The notes under the pieces are model-generated. The model had not been told where the DNA came from. It searched no databases and worked only from the letters and a program-made list of their open reading frames with translations. 64,000 nucleotides of DNA. Source: DATFVA01 sp963745945. GTDB lineage: Bacteria > Bacteroidota > Ignavibacteria > Ignavibacteriales > Ignavibacteriaceae. This document shows positions 40,905 through 50,288 of this stretch, piece by piece. Position numbers and translations under genes: made by a program. How positions within the stretch are numbered: position 1 is the stretch's first letter; every line of letters starts with the position of its first letter. The stretch spans positions 1-64,000 of the forward strand of contig CAVUZG010000003.1 in assembly GCA_963745945.1 (NCBI GenBank), given 5' to 3'.

Positions 40905-42941
40905 TTACTTTGCCCTTGTACCATTTTTAACCTTCTGATCAACCGTCAGAATATTAAGACTTCCATTTTCATTTTCAACAGCCAAAACCATTCCCTGAGA
41001 TTCCTGTCCCATTAGTTTGGCTGGTTTTAAATTGGCAACTATAACAACTTTTTTACCAATCAGTTCTTCAGCTTTGTAACTTTTAGCAATTCCGGCAAGA
41101 ACCTGGCGCTCACTTTCTCCCAGCCTGACTTTTAATTTTATGAGTTTTTCACTTTTAGGGACATTTACAGCTTCAACAATTTCAGCTACTTTCAGCTTAA
41201 TTTTATCAAATTCTTCAATTGAAATTAACTCATCGTTATTTTCTGTATTTTCTTTTCCTCCCAATTTTGCAACCTGATTTTCAATTGCTTCATCTTCAAT
41301 TTTAGGAAAAATTATTTCAGCCTTATTTAATTGATGATTGGCTTCCAGATTTTCTTTACCCAGGTCGTCCCACGTAACCGGGGTCGCGTTAAGTATCTTA
41401 AAAGTTTTTTCAGATGAAAACGGAATTACGGGAGAAAATAGTCCTGCTAAAGTATAGATTGTCTGAAGACAAGTATTAAGAGTGGTACCGCAGCTTTCTT
41501 TATCTTTTTTTATAGTTACCCAGGGTTCAGAATCATTGAAATATTTATTACCAGCCCTTGCCAGGTTCATAATTTCAGTAACGCCGTCTTTTATTTTATA
41601 ACAATTGAAGAGCCCGGATATTTTAGCAGGATACCCTGAAATTAATTCAACCATTTCTTCATCAATTTTTTCTAATTTTCCTTTTGCGGGTACTTTTCCA
41701 TCAAAGTGTTTATGTACAAATGTAAAAGTTCTGTTTATAAAGTTACCAAGAATATCAGCAAGTTCACTATTATTTCTTAACTGGAATTCTTTCCAGTAGA
41801 AATCAGTATCCCGGGTCTCCGGAAGATTTGCAGCCAGCGTATATCTTAAAGGATCAGCGGGAAATATTTTAAGAAAATCGATTACGTCAATTCCCCAGTT
41901 ACGGCTTTTTGAAAATTTCTTGCCTTCAAAATTCAAAAATTCATTTGCAGGTACATTCTGCGGAAGAATATATTTTTCTTTATCACCGTCATTCCAGGCC
42001 ATCAGCATTGCCGGGAAAATAATGCAGTGAAATACTACGTTATCTTTTCCTATAAATGCTATATACTTAGTATTTTCACCCTGCCAGAATTCTCTCCAAA
42101 GATTTTCTTTTCCAAGTTTAATTGAAAGCTCTTTTGTTGCGGAGATATAACCAAGTACAGCTTCGAACCACACGTATAAAACTTTCCCTTTAGCAGAATC
42201 GAGCGGAACAGGTACTCCCCAATCCAGATCACGGGTATAAGCACGATCTTTTAATCCTGCTTTAAACCAACCTCTGCAATATTGTATAACATTATCTTTC
42301 CAGCCGTAATTTTTACTGCTTACATTTACATACTCTTCAAGTTTTTGCTGATAATCTCCCAGGGGGAAATACCAGTGCGAAGTTACCTTTAAAACCGGAG
42401 TTTTACCGGTAATTTTGCTCTTTGGATTCTTTAATTCGGATGGTTCGTATAGGGCTCCGCAGTTTTCACATTCATCGCTCCTGGCTTCTTCATAACCACA
42501 GTTAGGACAGGTTCCTTCAACATATCGATCGGGCAGAAACATTTTTACTTCCTCATCATAAAACTGGCGCGTCTTTTTCTCATTCAGCAATCCCCTGTTG
42601 TAAAATTCAAGGAAAAATTCTTTAGCTGTTTCGTGATGAATTGGGAGACTTGTCCGCGAATAAATATCGAAGCTCATACCGAATTGTTCGAAAGCTTTTT
42701 TATTTATCTCGTGATAACGATCTATGATAACATTAGGGCTTACTTTTTCTTTATCGGCACTGATAGTAATGGGAACTCCGTGTTCATCTGATCCGCATAT
42801 ATAAATAACGTCATTTCCCTTCATTCTATTATAGCGAACGTAAATATCTGCAGGAAGGTATGCGCCGCTTAGGTGGCCGAGATGTATTGGTCCATTAGCA
42901 TAAGGAAGGGCTGAAGTAACCAGTATTTTTTCTTTTGCCAA
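40905..42941 (-). CDS. metG: Methionyl-tRNA synthetase
   Basis: 678 aa. Class I synthetase charging tRNA-Met. HIGH-like GPIHLGHLSGAY at the N-terminus, a four-Cys zinc knuckle CPNCGYEEARSDECENCG (about 139-156) and the KMSKS-like KKFSKSR motif are visible. The last 110 residues are the tRNA-binding EMAP domain (FDKIKLKVAEIVEA ... GQESQGMVLA), which dimerises the enzyme in many bacteria. The length is typical for this form. Confidence 0.97.
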   Translation of the reverse strand: MAKEKILVTSALPYANGPIHLGHLSGAYLPADIYVRYNRMKGNDVIYICGSDEHGVPITISADKEKVSPNVIIDRYHEINKKAFEQFGMSFDIYSRTSLPIHHETAKEFFLEFYNRGLLNEKKTRQFYDEEVKMFLPDRYVEGTCPNCGYEEARSDECENCGALYEPSELKNPKSKITGKTPVLKVTSHWYFPLGDYQQKLEEYVNVSSKNYGWKDNVIQYCRGWFKAGLKDRAYTRDLDWGVPVPLDSAKGKVLYVWFEAVLGYISATKELSIKLGKENLWREFWQGENTKYIAFIGKDNVVFHCIIFPAMLMAWNDGDKEKYILPQNVPANEFLNFEGKKFSKSRNWGIDVIDFLKIFPADPLRYTLAANLPETRDTDFYWKEFQLRNNSELADILGNFINRTFTFVHKHFDGKVPAKGKLEKIDEEMVELISGYPAKISGLFNCYKIKDGVTEIMNLARAGNKYFNDSEPWVTIKKDKESCGTTLNTCLQTIYTLAGLFSPVIPFSSEKTFKILNATPVTWDDLGKENLEANHQLNKAEIIFPKIEDEAIENQVAKLGGKENTENNDELISIEEFDKIKLKVAEIVEAVNVPKSEKLIKLKVRLGESERQVLAGIAKSYKAEELIGKKVVIVANLKPAKLMGQESQGMVLAVENENGSLNILTVDQKVKNGTRAK

Positions 42942-43442
42942 TATTATTCCATTTCTTCTGAATACGAAAAATAAATATAAGCAAAATTAGAGATGTAATT
43001 AAAGGGTATTGTAAGGAATTAAAATGATTTGAAAACTGTAATGATTAACTATCAGGAGTAAGAATTATAATAACAATTACGGGGGAGGGTTTAAAAATCG
43101 GTGAGCTGTTGTTTGTAGAGAAAGTAACCCGGAAATTCAAAAATTTCGTCTTCATTAAAGAAGCTGCGAGTAGTCGCCAAACAACAGCTCGAATTTTTTC
43201 GAATTTTAAATAAACAATACTTGTGCCAGAGCGTACACTAAGAAAATTTAGTTAGGATTCAGTCTTAATAAAACTGTGTTAGTATTTTGCTGTTAGATTT
43301 TTAGATTCACGTTTGAATTTGAAACACTTTTAATTAATAATTAACCGATGAATATCTGCCATTCACCGATTTAATGTTTACCCCCGGATGAAATTAAACT
43401 ATTTTTAGTTGTGAATAAAAACTTTTTCCAGAGGCAAATAAA
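42942..43442. other. 500-bp intergenic region with foldable elements
   Basis: No coding frame of note lies between metG and the LiaF-like gene. The region holds the structured element at 43103-43200 and a long-range repeat: AAATCGGTGA (43095-43104) with its complement TCACCGATTT (43363-43372). An imperfect hairpin around 43344-43370 is also seen. The last 60 bp should contain the promoter of the LiaF-like operon, and an AGAGG ribosome-binding site stands just before its ATG. Confidence 0.55.
43103..43200 (+). ncRNA. Candidate structured RNA or small foldback element
   Basis: A 13-bp perfect closing stem (GAGCTGTTGTTTG, 43103-43115; CAAACAACAGCTC, 43178-43190) encloses three adjacent perfect hairpins. 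These are 43132-43147 (GAAATT/AATTTC, loop CAAA), 43150-43163 (CTTC/GAAG) and 43166-43177 (GCGA/TCGC), separated by 2-nt linkers. A 16-nt single strand precedes the first hairpin. A T6 tract (43194-43199) follows on the plus strand, as in a terminated small RNA. A short T-tract also follows on the minus strand, so the orientation is uncertain. A miniature inverted-repeat element is the alternative. Confidence 0.45.
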
Positions 43443-44201
43443 ATGGTTGAAAACAGAAGCAAAACAAATAGTAGAAATATTGTTGGTTTAATACTTGTAG
43501 TTATCGGAGCTCTTTTTTTATTAGATAATCTTAATTTTCTTTATTTCAATATTCCGCATATTATTTTTTCGTTTCCAACAATCCTGATTATAGTCGGTGT
43601 ACTTATCCTGGCAAACTCGGAGAAGAGAGGAACAGGAATTATTTTCGTGATAGTCGGAACGGTGCTACTTTTACCCAGAATTTTCCCATGGATAGCATTT
43701 AATAGCGGAGTCGTATTCTCCATTTTAATAATAGCTCTCGGCATTTATATTCTTACCAAAAGAAGATCTCATTCAGTTTACAATGATACTTTTAATAAAG
43801 ATAAACAAACAACACAGGACAGCACAACTGGACAAACTAACTTTAATTCCTCTGATATTGACAGGCTGGATGATGTTGCAATATTCGGCGGTGGACACAA
43901 ATTAATTTCATCAAATAATTTCCAGGGCGGAAATGTAACTGCAATTTTCGGAGGATCTGAAATAGATTTAACGCGTTGTAAACTTGCCCCGGGAAAAAAT
44001 GTTCTTGAAGTTACCGCAATATTTGGAGGAACTACTTTGTTTGTACCGAAGGAATGGAACGTAATAATTGATGTACTTCCTTTATTCGGTGGATTCTCAC
44101 ATAAAGGTACAAGAAATCCAAATATAGAAACTGATCCGGATAAAACCTTAATCATAAAAGGTATAGTAATTTTCGGCGGTGGTGAAGTAAAAACTTTTTA
44201 G
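43443..44201 (+). CDS. LiaF-like membrane protein
   Basis: 252 aa. Four hydrophobic segments fill residues 12-107 (DUF5668/LiaI-LiaF-TM-like). A polar linker follows, then a C-terminal LiaF-like repeat domain with the recurring xAIFGG pattern: VAIFGGGHKL, TAIFGGSEID, TAIFGGTTLF, PLFGGFSHK and VIFGGGEV. In Firmicutes LiaF restrains the cell-envelope sensor kinase LiaS. Here it is followed within 10 bp by a LytS-type kinase and then a LytTR regulator, so it likely modulates that pair in response to envelope stress. Confidence 0.8.
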   Translation: MVENRSKTNSRNIVGLILVVIGALFLLDNLNFLYFNIPHIIFSFPTILIIVGVLILANSEKRGTGIIFVIVGTVLLLPRIFPWIAFNSGVVFSILIIALGIYILTKRRSHSVYNDTFNKDKQTTQDSTTGQTNFNSSDIDRLDDVAIFGGGHKLISSNNFQGGNVTAIFGGSEIDLTRCKLAPGKNVLEVTAIFGGTTLFVPKEWNVIIDVLPLFGGFSHKGTRNPNIETDPDKTLIIKGIVIFGGGEVKTF

Positions 44202-44210
44202 AAAAGCTGA

Positions 44211-45266
44211 ATGGAAAGTAACCCTATAATAAGCAGTGTAAGGAATATTTACCTATACTTATTCTTTTGGTTAGTAGTTATAATATTAAATTTTCTGCTT
44301 CTGAATCTGGTTTTCAAAATTGATTTTGCAGCTTCCGTAGCAGATAGTCTTGTTTTCAACCTTTTATTAAGCGGATTGGGTTTAAGTTTCTGGTATTCAA
44401 CCCGGTATATTTCATTCGAGGACGCAAGCTTTTCGAAAATAATTATAAACCATGTTCTCGGGGCCGTTGCAGTTTCAGTAATTTGGCTTTTCTGCGGTTA
44501 TGCTGTACTAAAAGTAATTTTAGGAGTTAACGATGCCTATCAGAATTTTTTCATTTCAATTTTACCATGGCGCTTTCTCATTGGTGTACTTCTGTATTTC
44601 GTAATAACTTCTTTCTATTATATCATCATTTACTATTCAGGTTTCCAGGAAAGGAAACTTCATGAATCAGAATTGAAAAATCTGATTACACAGGCCGAAT
44701 TAAGATCATTAAAATTTCAGATTAATCCGCATTTTATTTTTAACAGTCTCAATTCTATGAGTGCACTTACAACTATAGATCCTGAAAAAGCAAGAAGTAT
44801 GATTTTGAAACTGGCTGAATTTTTAAGATACACTCTCGCAAATAATGATCAGCAGAAGAATAAACTTAAAGATGAACTAAAAAACATTAAACTTTACCTG
44901 GAAATAGAAAAGATCAGATTTGAAGATAAATTTGATTTTACCGAAGAACTAACCGAAGAATGCCTGGAACATGAAGTTCCGAATATGCTGCTTCAACCTT
45001 TATTTGAAAATGCAATTAAACACGCTGTATACGAATCTCTTGAGAAAGTAAATGTAAACCTTAAATGTTCCGGAGAAAATGGTTACCTCAAGATTGAAGT
45101 TTCAAATACTTACGATCCAGAAACAAAGTCAAAAAAAGGAACCGGTGTCGGGTTAAAGAATATCAGTGAAAGACTCAAATTAATTTATCATCAGGATGAA
45201 TTAATGAAGGTTGATAAAACCGACAATGTTTTCAGGGTGACATTGTTTATACCTCAAATGAACTAA
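44211..45266 (+). CDS. LytS-type sensor histidine kinase
   Basis: 351 aa. The N-terminal half has about four membrane helices and no extracellular sensor domain. The kinase part belongs to the His_kinase (PF06580) class, with the phosphorylated His H174 in INPHFIFNSLNSM. The HATPase region carries PNMLLQPLFENAIKHAVYE and the G-box GTGVGLKNISERL. It should phosphorylate the LytTR regulator 70 bp downstream. With so little sensor domain, signal input may come from the LiaF-like membrane partner encoded 9 bp upstream. Confidence 0.92.
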   Translation: MESNPIISSVRNIYLYLFFWLVVIILNFLLLNLVFKIDFAASVADSLVFNLLLSGLGLSFWYSTRYISFEDASFSKIIINHVLGAVAVSVIWLFCGYAVLKVILGVNDAYQNFFISILPWRFLIGVLLYFVITSFYYIIIYYSGFQERKLHESELKNLITQAELRSLKFQINPHFIFNSLNSMSALTTIDPEKARSMILKLAEFLRYTLANNDQQKNKLKDELKNIKLYLEIEKIRFEDKFDFTEELTEECLEHEVPNMLLQPLFENAIKHAVYESLEKVNVNLKCSGENGYLKIEVSNTYDPETKSKKGTGVGLKNISERLKLIYHQDELMKVDKTDNVFRVTLFIPQMN

Positions 45267-45336
45267 TACTTAAATAATTTCTGGCTGTTTTTCTCTTCTT
45301 GCATTATATTTACATTTCTAATATTCTCAACCGAAA

Positions 45337-46089
45337 ATGGATAAAAAAATAACCGTCATTATAATTGATGATGAAACACTTGCAAGGCAGATCATCAGGA
45401 AATTTCTTTCCAATCATTCTGAAATAGAAATTCTGGCCGAATGTTCAAACGGTTTCGAAGGAGTAAAGAAAATTAATGAGTTAAATCCGGATCTCATTTT
45501 CCTTGATATACAGATGCCTAAATTAACCGGATTCGAGATGCTCGACCTGATTGATAATCCTCCAATAATTATTTTTACTACTGCATACGATCAATATGCA
45601 ATAAGTGCATTTGAAGTAAATGCGGTGGATTATCTTTTAAAACCATTTTCGTCCGAAAGATTTGAAGAGGCGCTTCAAAAAACAAAACACCTTCTTAATA
45701 ACAGGATGAAACAAAGCGATATTGTAAAAGAACTAATAAGGCACAACCAGGAAACGGTAGAATATCTTGAAAGAATTGTTATTAAAGATGGCTCAAAAAT
45801 TCATATTGTTCCGTTAGATTCAATTAAATATTTTGAAGCACAGGATGATTATGTAATGGTCCACTCTTCTGAAGGAAATCTGCTGAAACAGAAAACGATG
45901 AAATATTTTGAAGAACATCTTCCGCCTGAAGATTTCGTAAGGATTCACAGATCATACATTATTCCAGTTACCCGTATAAAAAAAATTGAACTGGTGGAAA
46001 AAGAAACATACAAAGTAATTCTTGATGATGGAACGGGTTTACCTGTTAGTAAATCCGGTTATGATAAACTTAAAACAGTATTTAAGTGA
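45337..46089 (+). CDS. LytTR-family response regulator
   Basis: 250 aa. The receiver domain carries acidic IIDDE at the start, phosphoacceptor D57 in FLDIQMP, TTAYDQYA and Lys K102 in LLKPF. The C-terminal LytTR DNA-binding domain (about 145-250) contains IKYFEAQDDYVMVHSSEG and FVRIHRSYIIP. It should be activated by the adjacent LytS-type kinase. LytTR proteins often control envelope or extracellular genes. Direct repeats that could be its targets were not identified. Confidence 0.93.
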   Translation: MDKKITVIIIDDETLARQIIRKFLSNHSEIEILAECSNGFEGVKKINELNPDLIFLDIQMPKLTGFEMLDLIDNPPIIIFTTAYDQYAISAFEVNAVDYLLKPFSSERFEEALQKTKHLLNNRMKQSDIVKELIRHNQETVEYLERIVIKDGSKIHIVPLDSIKYFEAQDDYVMVHSSEGNLLKQKTMKYFEEHLPPEDFVRIHRSYIIPVTRIKKIELVEKETYKVILDDGTGLPVSKSGYDKLKTVFK

Positions 46090-46151
46090 ACTTTAAGATT
46101 GTTTGTTGATTCAGCATTCAATATATTCACAGAAATTTTTATGAGATAAAA

Positions 46152-47753
46152 ATGGACTTTGACTCAGACTTAAAATCAATTCAGGACGCGCGAGAAAAAG
46201 CGGCAAAAGCTAAAGAAGCTCAGATTGAATTTAAAGATTTCAGCCAGCACCAGGTTGATGAAATAATAAAAGCAATGTATGAAGCTGGTTATTCTGCATC
46301 TGAGAAACTCGCAAAAATGGCCGTGGAAGAAAGCGGTTTCGGTAAATGGGAGGATAAAGTAGTAAAAAATAAATTCTCCACTAAAAATGTTTATGAATCG
46401 ATAAAAGATCTGAGAACTGTCGGGATAATTGACATCGAAGAAAATGGAAAGGTTTTAAAAATTGCAGTGCCTATGGGAGTTGTTTGCGCACTGGTTCCTT
46501 CTACAAATCCTACATCAACAGCAATGTTTAAAGCTTTAATTTCATTAAAATGCAGAAATGGACTGGTTGTAAGTCCTCACCCGAGAACAGCAAAATGCAC
46601 AGCTGAAGCACTTCGCATACTATCTGATGCTGCAGTTTCAGCAGGAGCTCCTAAAGGAATCATTCAGTGTCTCTCCGAGCCTACTATTGAAGGAACAGAA
46701 GAACTAATGCACAACAAAAACATCGCCGTTATACTGGCTACAGGTAGTAATCCTATGGTTAAAGCTGCATACAGTTCCGGTAGACCGGCTTATGGAGTTG
46801 GGTCGGGAAACGTACCGGCTTTTATTGAAAAGACAGCAGATTATAAAAAAGCTGTGGCTGATATTATTTACGGAACTACGTTCGACAATGGAACACTTTG
46901 TTCATCAGAACAAGCAATGATAGTTGATCTTACTATAAAAGATAAAGTAATTGAAGAAGCTAAAAAATCGGGATGCTATTTTGTAAATACAGATGAAAAG
47001 AAAAAACTCGCCAAAGCAATTCAAAAAGATTTCAGAATCAATCCGGAAATAGTCGGGCAATCCGCAAGATTCATAGCAAACTATTCTGGGTTTACAGTTC
47101 CTGAAAACACAAAGGTATTAATTGCCGAATGTTCTGAAGTTGGAAAGAGCGAACCATTATCGATGGAAAAACTTTCGCCGGTTCTCGCATTCTATTCAGC
47201 TGATGGCTGGCTTGAAGGATGCCATAGATGTATAGAACTTCTTAATTTTGGCGGAATGGGCCATACAATGGTAATTCACTCAAACGATGAACCCGTTATT
47301 ATGAAATTCGCTCTGGAGAAACCTGCTTTCAGAATACTTGTGAATACTGTTGCCGCAGTTGGAGCTGTGGGTTACACTACCGCACTTAATCCTTCAATGA
47401 CATTAGGACCGGGAACAATCGGCGGTTCAATTATTTCCGATAATATTTCTGCTAAACATTTAATTAATATAAAAGCACTTGCCTTTGAAACTAACCCTGT
47501 AAATCCCGGTAATTCTGTTACTTCATTTAAAATGCAAAAAGAGTTTGGCGGCAAAAGCAGTTTTATGATGGAGATTGAAGAAAGGTTAAGAGCAAGGGCT
47601 GGCAATCCACATTTTAAAGAGAAAACATCTTCTGTCAGAAAAGAAGAGATTCGCAAACCTGAGATTAAAAGTGAATCTAAAAATCCTGTGAAATTCGGAG
47701 AAGGAATTTCCAAGGATAGTGTTGATAAAGTTATCCGCGAATTCAGGTTTTGA
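46152..47753 (+). CDS. CoA-acylating aldehyde dehydrogenase
   Basis: 533 aa. Resembles EutE/PduP/AdhE-N enzymes that interconvert aldehyde, CoA and NAD+ with acyl-CoA and NADH. Conserved blocks are GVVCALVPSTNPTS, VVSPHPRTAKC, GSGNVPAF and the catalytic Cys C250 in DNGTLCSSEQ. After the catalytic domain (to about 475) comes a charged linker and a short amphipathic end SKDSVDKVIREFRF. This resembles the encapsulation peptides of microcompartment enzymes, but no shell genes are in the window. It is probably fermentative acetaldehyde metabolism. Confidence 0.87.
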   Translation: MDFDSDLKSIQDAREKAAKAKEAQIEFKDFSQHQVDEIIKAMYEAGYSASEKLAKMAVEESGFGKWEDKVVKNKFSTKNVYESIKDLRTVGIIDIEENGKVLKIAVPMGVVCALVPSTNPTSTAMFKALISLKCRNGLVVSPHPRTAKCTAEALRILSDAAVSAGAPKGIIQCLSEPTIEGTEELMHNKNIAVILATGSNPMVKAAYSSGRPAYGVGSGNVPAFIEKTADYKKAVADIIYGTTFDNGTLCSSEQAMIVDLTIKDKVIEEAKKSGCYFVNTDEKKKLAKAIQKDFRINPEIVGQSARFIANYSGFTVPENTKVLIAECSEVGKSEPLSMEKLSPVLAFYSADGWLEGCHRCIELLNFGGMGHTMVIHSNDEPVIMKFALEKPAFRILVNTVAAVGAVGYTTALNPSMTLGPGTIGGSIISDNISAKHLINIKALAFETNPVNPGNSVTSFKMQKEFGGKSSFMMEIEERLRARAGNPHFKEKTSSVRKEEIRKPEIKSESKNPVKFGEGISKDSVDKVIREFRF

Positions 47754-47888
47754 AAAATTTTGAGATCTCTATCTTAATAGAAAAAATATCTCAAACGAAA
47801 TAGTAATACCTGTTTATAGTTTCCATTCATTCAAGACACCAAAAAAACCGGTGAACAATCCTGGCACAACAATTAATGTTTTAATTCA

Positions 47889-48608
47889 TTAATCGCTGAT
47901 CGGATGGTGGTAAAGTTCAGGAAATTTTTTTATAACAAAATTTGCTATAAGTTCTGCTGTTTCATCATAATCAATTACAGAAGTATTTAAAACAAGATGA
48001 TAAAGAACCGGATCTTCTATTTCTCTGAGAAAATATGTTTTTAAATAACTTCGTCTTGATGCATCTTCTTTTTTTACAAACTCAAGTGCAGAATGATAAT
48101 TTGGTAAATCGTAAGCCACCTGAGCTTGCCTGCTGCGCTGTTCAATTGGGGCAACAAGCCTTACATTGAAAACATTTTTTAGCTTTGATGTGATTACATT
48201 GCCTCCTCTGCCAATGATTACCGCTTTACCCAATTTAGCAATCTGCAGAATTGTTTCAGACATCTGCCGGACAAAAGTCCAGCCAGAAGGACCTACACCA
48301 ATAATTTCATTAACAGCATTTTTAAGATTATCTACTTTATCTTCATCCATAAAATTTACCAGTGTTGGAGGAAGATTATGATCTTCAACAACTTTCTCTA
48401 TTAGGTTCTTGTCAAAATATGTCCAATCTATTCCATCATTAAAAGAATACTTGTTCAGTATTTCTACAAGTTTATTACCAATGATATCTGCCCGTGTTCC
48501 GGTTTGGCGTGAAATTGTAATGCAGGGGAACTGAGGTCTGTTCTGTAAAGGTTTGTTATGAGATTCTAAATAGATACGACATTTTTCATAAACACCTGCT
48601 ACTCTCAT
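47889..48608 (-). CDS. Cytidylate kinase-like family protein
   Basis: 239 aa. Cytidylate_kin2-like P-loop protein. The nucleotide loop reads ITISRQTGTRADIIG (about 31-45), less canonical than GxxGxGKS. AVIIGRGGNVI and RLVAPIEQRSRQ (lid-like) follow. A short N-terminal extension precedes it. Related proteins are kinases of unknown substrate, so CMP as substrate is not assured. It follows the aminotransferase gene by 46 bp on the same strand. Confidence 0.78.
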   Translation of the reverse strand: MRVAGVYEKCRIYLESHNKPLQNRPQFPCITISRQTGTRADIIGNKLVEILNKYSFNDGIDWTYFDKNLIEKVVEDHNLPPTLVNFMDEDKVDNLKNAVNEIIGVGPSGWTFVRQMSETILQIAKLGKAVIIGRGGNVITSKLKNVFNVRLVAPIEQRSRQAQVAYDLPNYHSALEFVKKEDASRRSYLKTYFLREIEDPVLYHLVLNTSVIDYDETAELIANFVIKKFPELYHHPISD

Positions 48609-48654
48609 TTTATTCCCTCCTTCTTTTTTTAAGAGGAATTTAAGAGTTCCTCTT

Positions 48655-50160
48655 TTAACTTAGTTCACTATTAACTGATTCATTTTTACTCTCAAGTGAA
48701 AACCAATTTTCGATTTCTTTGTCATCTTTGCCATTAGTTAAAATATTATAGAATTCATTGTTCTGCGGTGAATATGTATAATCATTTTTCCATTCACTTA
48801 TATTTTCAACAATCTGTCTTATTGCATCAGCAATAAAATATATTTCATCATTGGTTAGAGTCGGGTGAACAGACATTCTAACCCAGCCGGGTTTTTCTGA
48901 AAGATCTCCATGATTTATTTTGTCTGTAATCAATTTGGATTGATCAGGACTAACATGCAGAAGATAATGACCATAAGTTCCGGCACAGGAACAACCGCCA
49001 CGTACCTGAATACCGAACCTGTCATTAAGAAGTTTCACTATGAGGTTGTAATGAATATTATCAACGTAAAATGAAATTGCCCCAATCCGGTTATCAATAT
49101 TATCCGCAAGAATATGCAGAGTAGGAATTTTTCTTAGTTCCTCAAATGCAATCTTAATTAATTCCTCTTCCCTCTGCCTGATTTTTTCAACTTCCATTTC
49201 CTCTTTCAATTTTATACAAAGAGCTGCACGTATCGTCTGAAGAAAAGCAGGTGTTCCGCCATCTTCCCTTGCTTCAATATTGTTTACAAATTTATGCTGC
49301 CCCCATGGATTTGTCCAATCTACAGTACCGCCGCCCGGATTATCGGGTACTTTATTTTTGTAAAGACTTGAATCGAAAATCATTACTCCAGAGGTTCCGG
49401 GTCCGCCAAGGAATTTATGTGGAGAGAAAAATATTGCATCAAGTTTTTTAAGCGGATCGGACGGATGCATATCAATTTTTGTGTAGGGAGCAGAGCAGGC
49501 AAAGTCTATAAAACAATATCCACCGTGCTGATGCATCATTTTTGCAAGTTTATAATAAGGAGTTTCAATACCGGTAACATTAGAACAAGAGGTAAATGAA
49601 CCAATTTTCAATTTCCTGTCTTTATACTCTGTTAGTTTTTTTTCAAAATCTTTTATATCAATTAATCCTTTTTCATCGGGAGAAATACAGACTACATCAG
49701 CAATAGTTTCAAGCCAGGAAGTCTGGTTTGAATGGTGCTCCATATGTGTTATAAATACAACCGGGCGAAGTTCTTCAGGAAAGTGCACATAATCTTTTAA
49801 TTGTTCCGGAACTCTGAGTCCAAGCATTCTTTGAAACTTATTTATTAATGCGGTCATCCCGGATCCTGCAGTAATGATAACATCATCATTAGAAGCGTTA
49901 CAATGCTTTTTAATTATTTCATGAGCGTTGTGATAGGCTTTGGTCATTGTTGTTCCGGTAACGCTTGCTTCGGAATGAGTGTTGCCTACCAGAGGACCGA
50001 ACTCTTCAACCATTATTTTTTCAATCGGCGCATAAAGTCTCCCGCTTGCTATCCAGTCAGCATAGATAATTCTCTGTTCACCATAGGGTGAAATAAATTT
50101 TTTATCATACCCAATAGTATTTTCACGGAATTTCCTGAAATATAATTCGCTATTTACCAT
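48655..50160 (-). CDS. Class V aminotransferase-fold PLP enzyme
   Basis: 501 aa from the ATG at 50160, which has GGAGTG 6 nt upstream. Another ATG six codons earlier lacks such a site. PLP binding is visible: the lysine in FFSPHKFLGGPGTSG (K249) and the FIDFACSAPY aspartate block. The C-terminus carries IQVRGGCSCAGTYGHYLL, like cysteine desulfurase/selenocysteine lyase relatives. The conserved cysteines there could accept sulfur. The function may be desulfurase-like or amino-acid aminotransferase; I cannot decide. Confidence 0.85.
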   Translation of the reverse strand: MVNSELYFRKFRENTIGYDKKFISPYGEQRIIYADWIASGRLYAPIEKIMVEEFGPLVGNTHSEASVTGTTMTKAYHNAHEIIKKHCNASNDDVIITAGSGMTALINKFQRMLGLRVPEQLKDYVHFPEELRPVVFITHMEHHSNQTSWLETIADVVCISPDEKGLIDIKDFEKKLTEYKDRKLKIGSFTSCSNVTGIETPYYKLAKMMHQHGGYCFIDFACSAPYTKIDMHPSDPLKKLDAIFFSPHKFLGGPGTSGVMIFDSSLYKNKVPDNPGGGTVDWTNPWGQHKFVNNIEAREDGGTPAFLQTIRAALCIKLKEEMEVEKIRQREEELIKIAFEELRKIPTLHILADNIDNRIGAISFYVDNIHYNLIVKLLNDRFGIQVRGGCSCAGTYGHYLLHVSPDQSKLITDKINHGDLSEKPGWVRMSVHPTLTNDEIYFIADAIRQIVENISEWKNDYTYSPQNNEFYNILTNGKDDKEIENWFSLESKNESVNSELS

Positions 50161-50288
50161 TATTTCACTCCGAATCATCTTTTTTTAACATTAGAATATA
50201 ATGAATTTCCACCTCTGAATCATTTTAATAATGCCGGCATTAAATCGAATTAATTCTAACGATTTTTGTTTATATTTCATTTTCTAAG

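Noticed and set aside
43103..43190. Integron attC site
   Set aside because: The inverted repeat lacks the RYYYAAC/GTTRRRY boxes at attC positions and there is no integrase or cassette array nearby.
43103..43190. Hammerhead ribozyme
   Set aside because: No CTGATGA-type core with a matching GAAA was found on either strand of the element.
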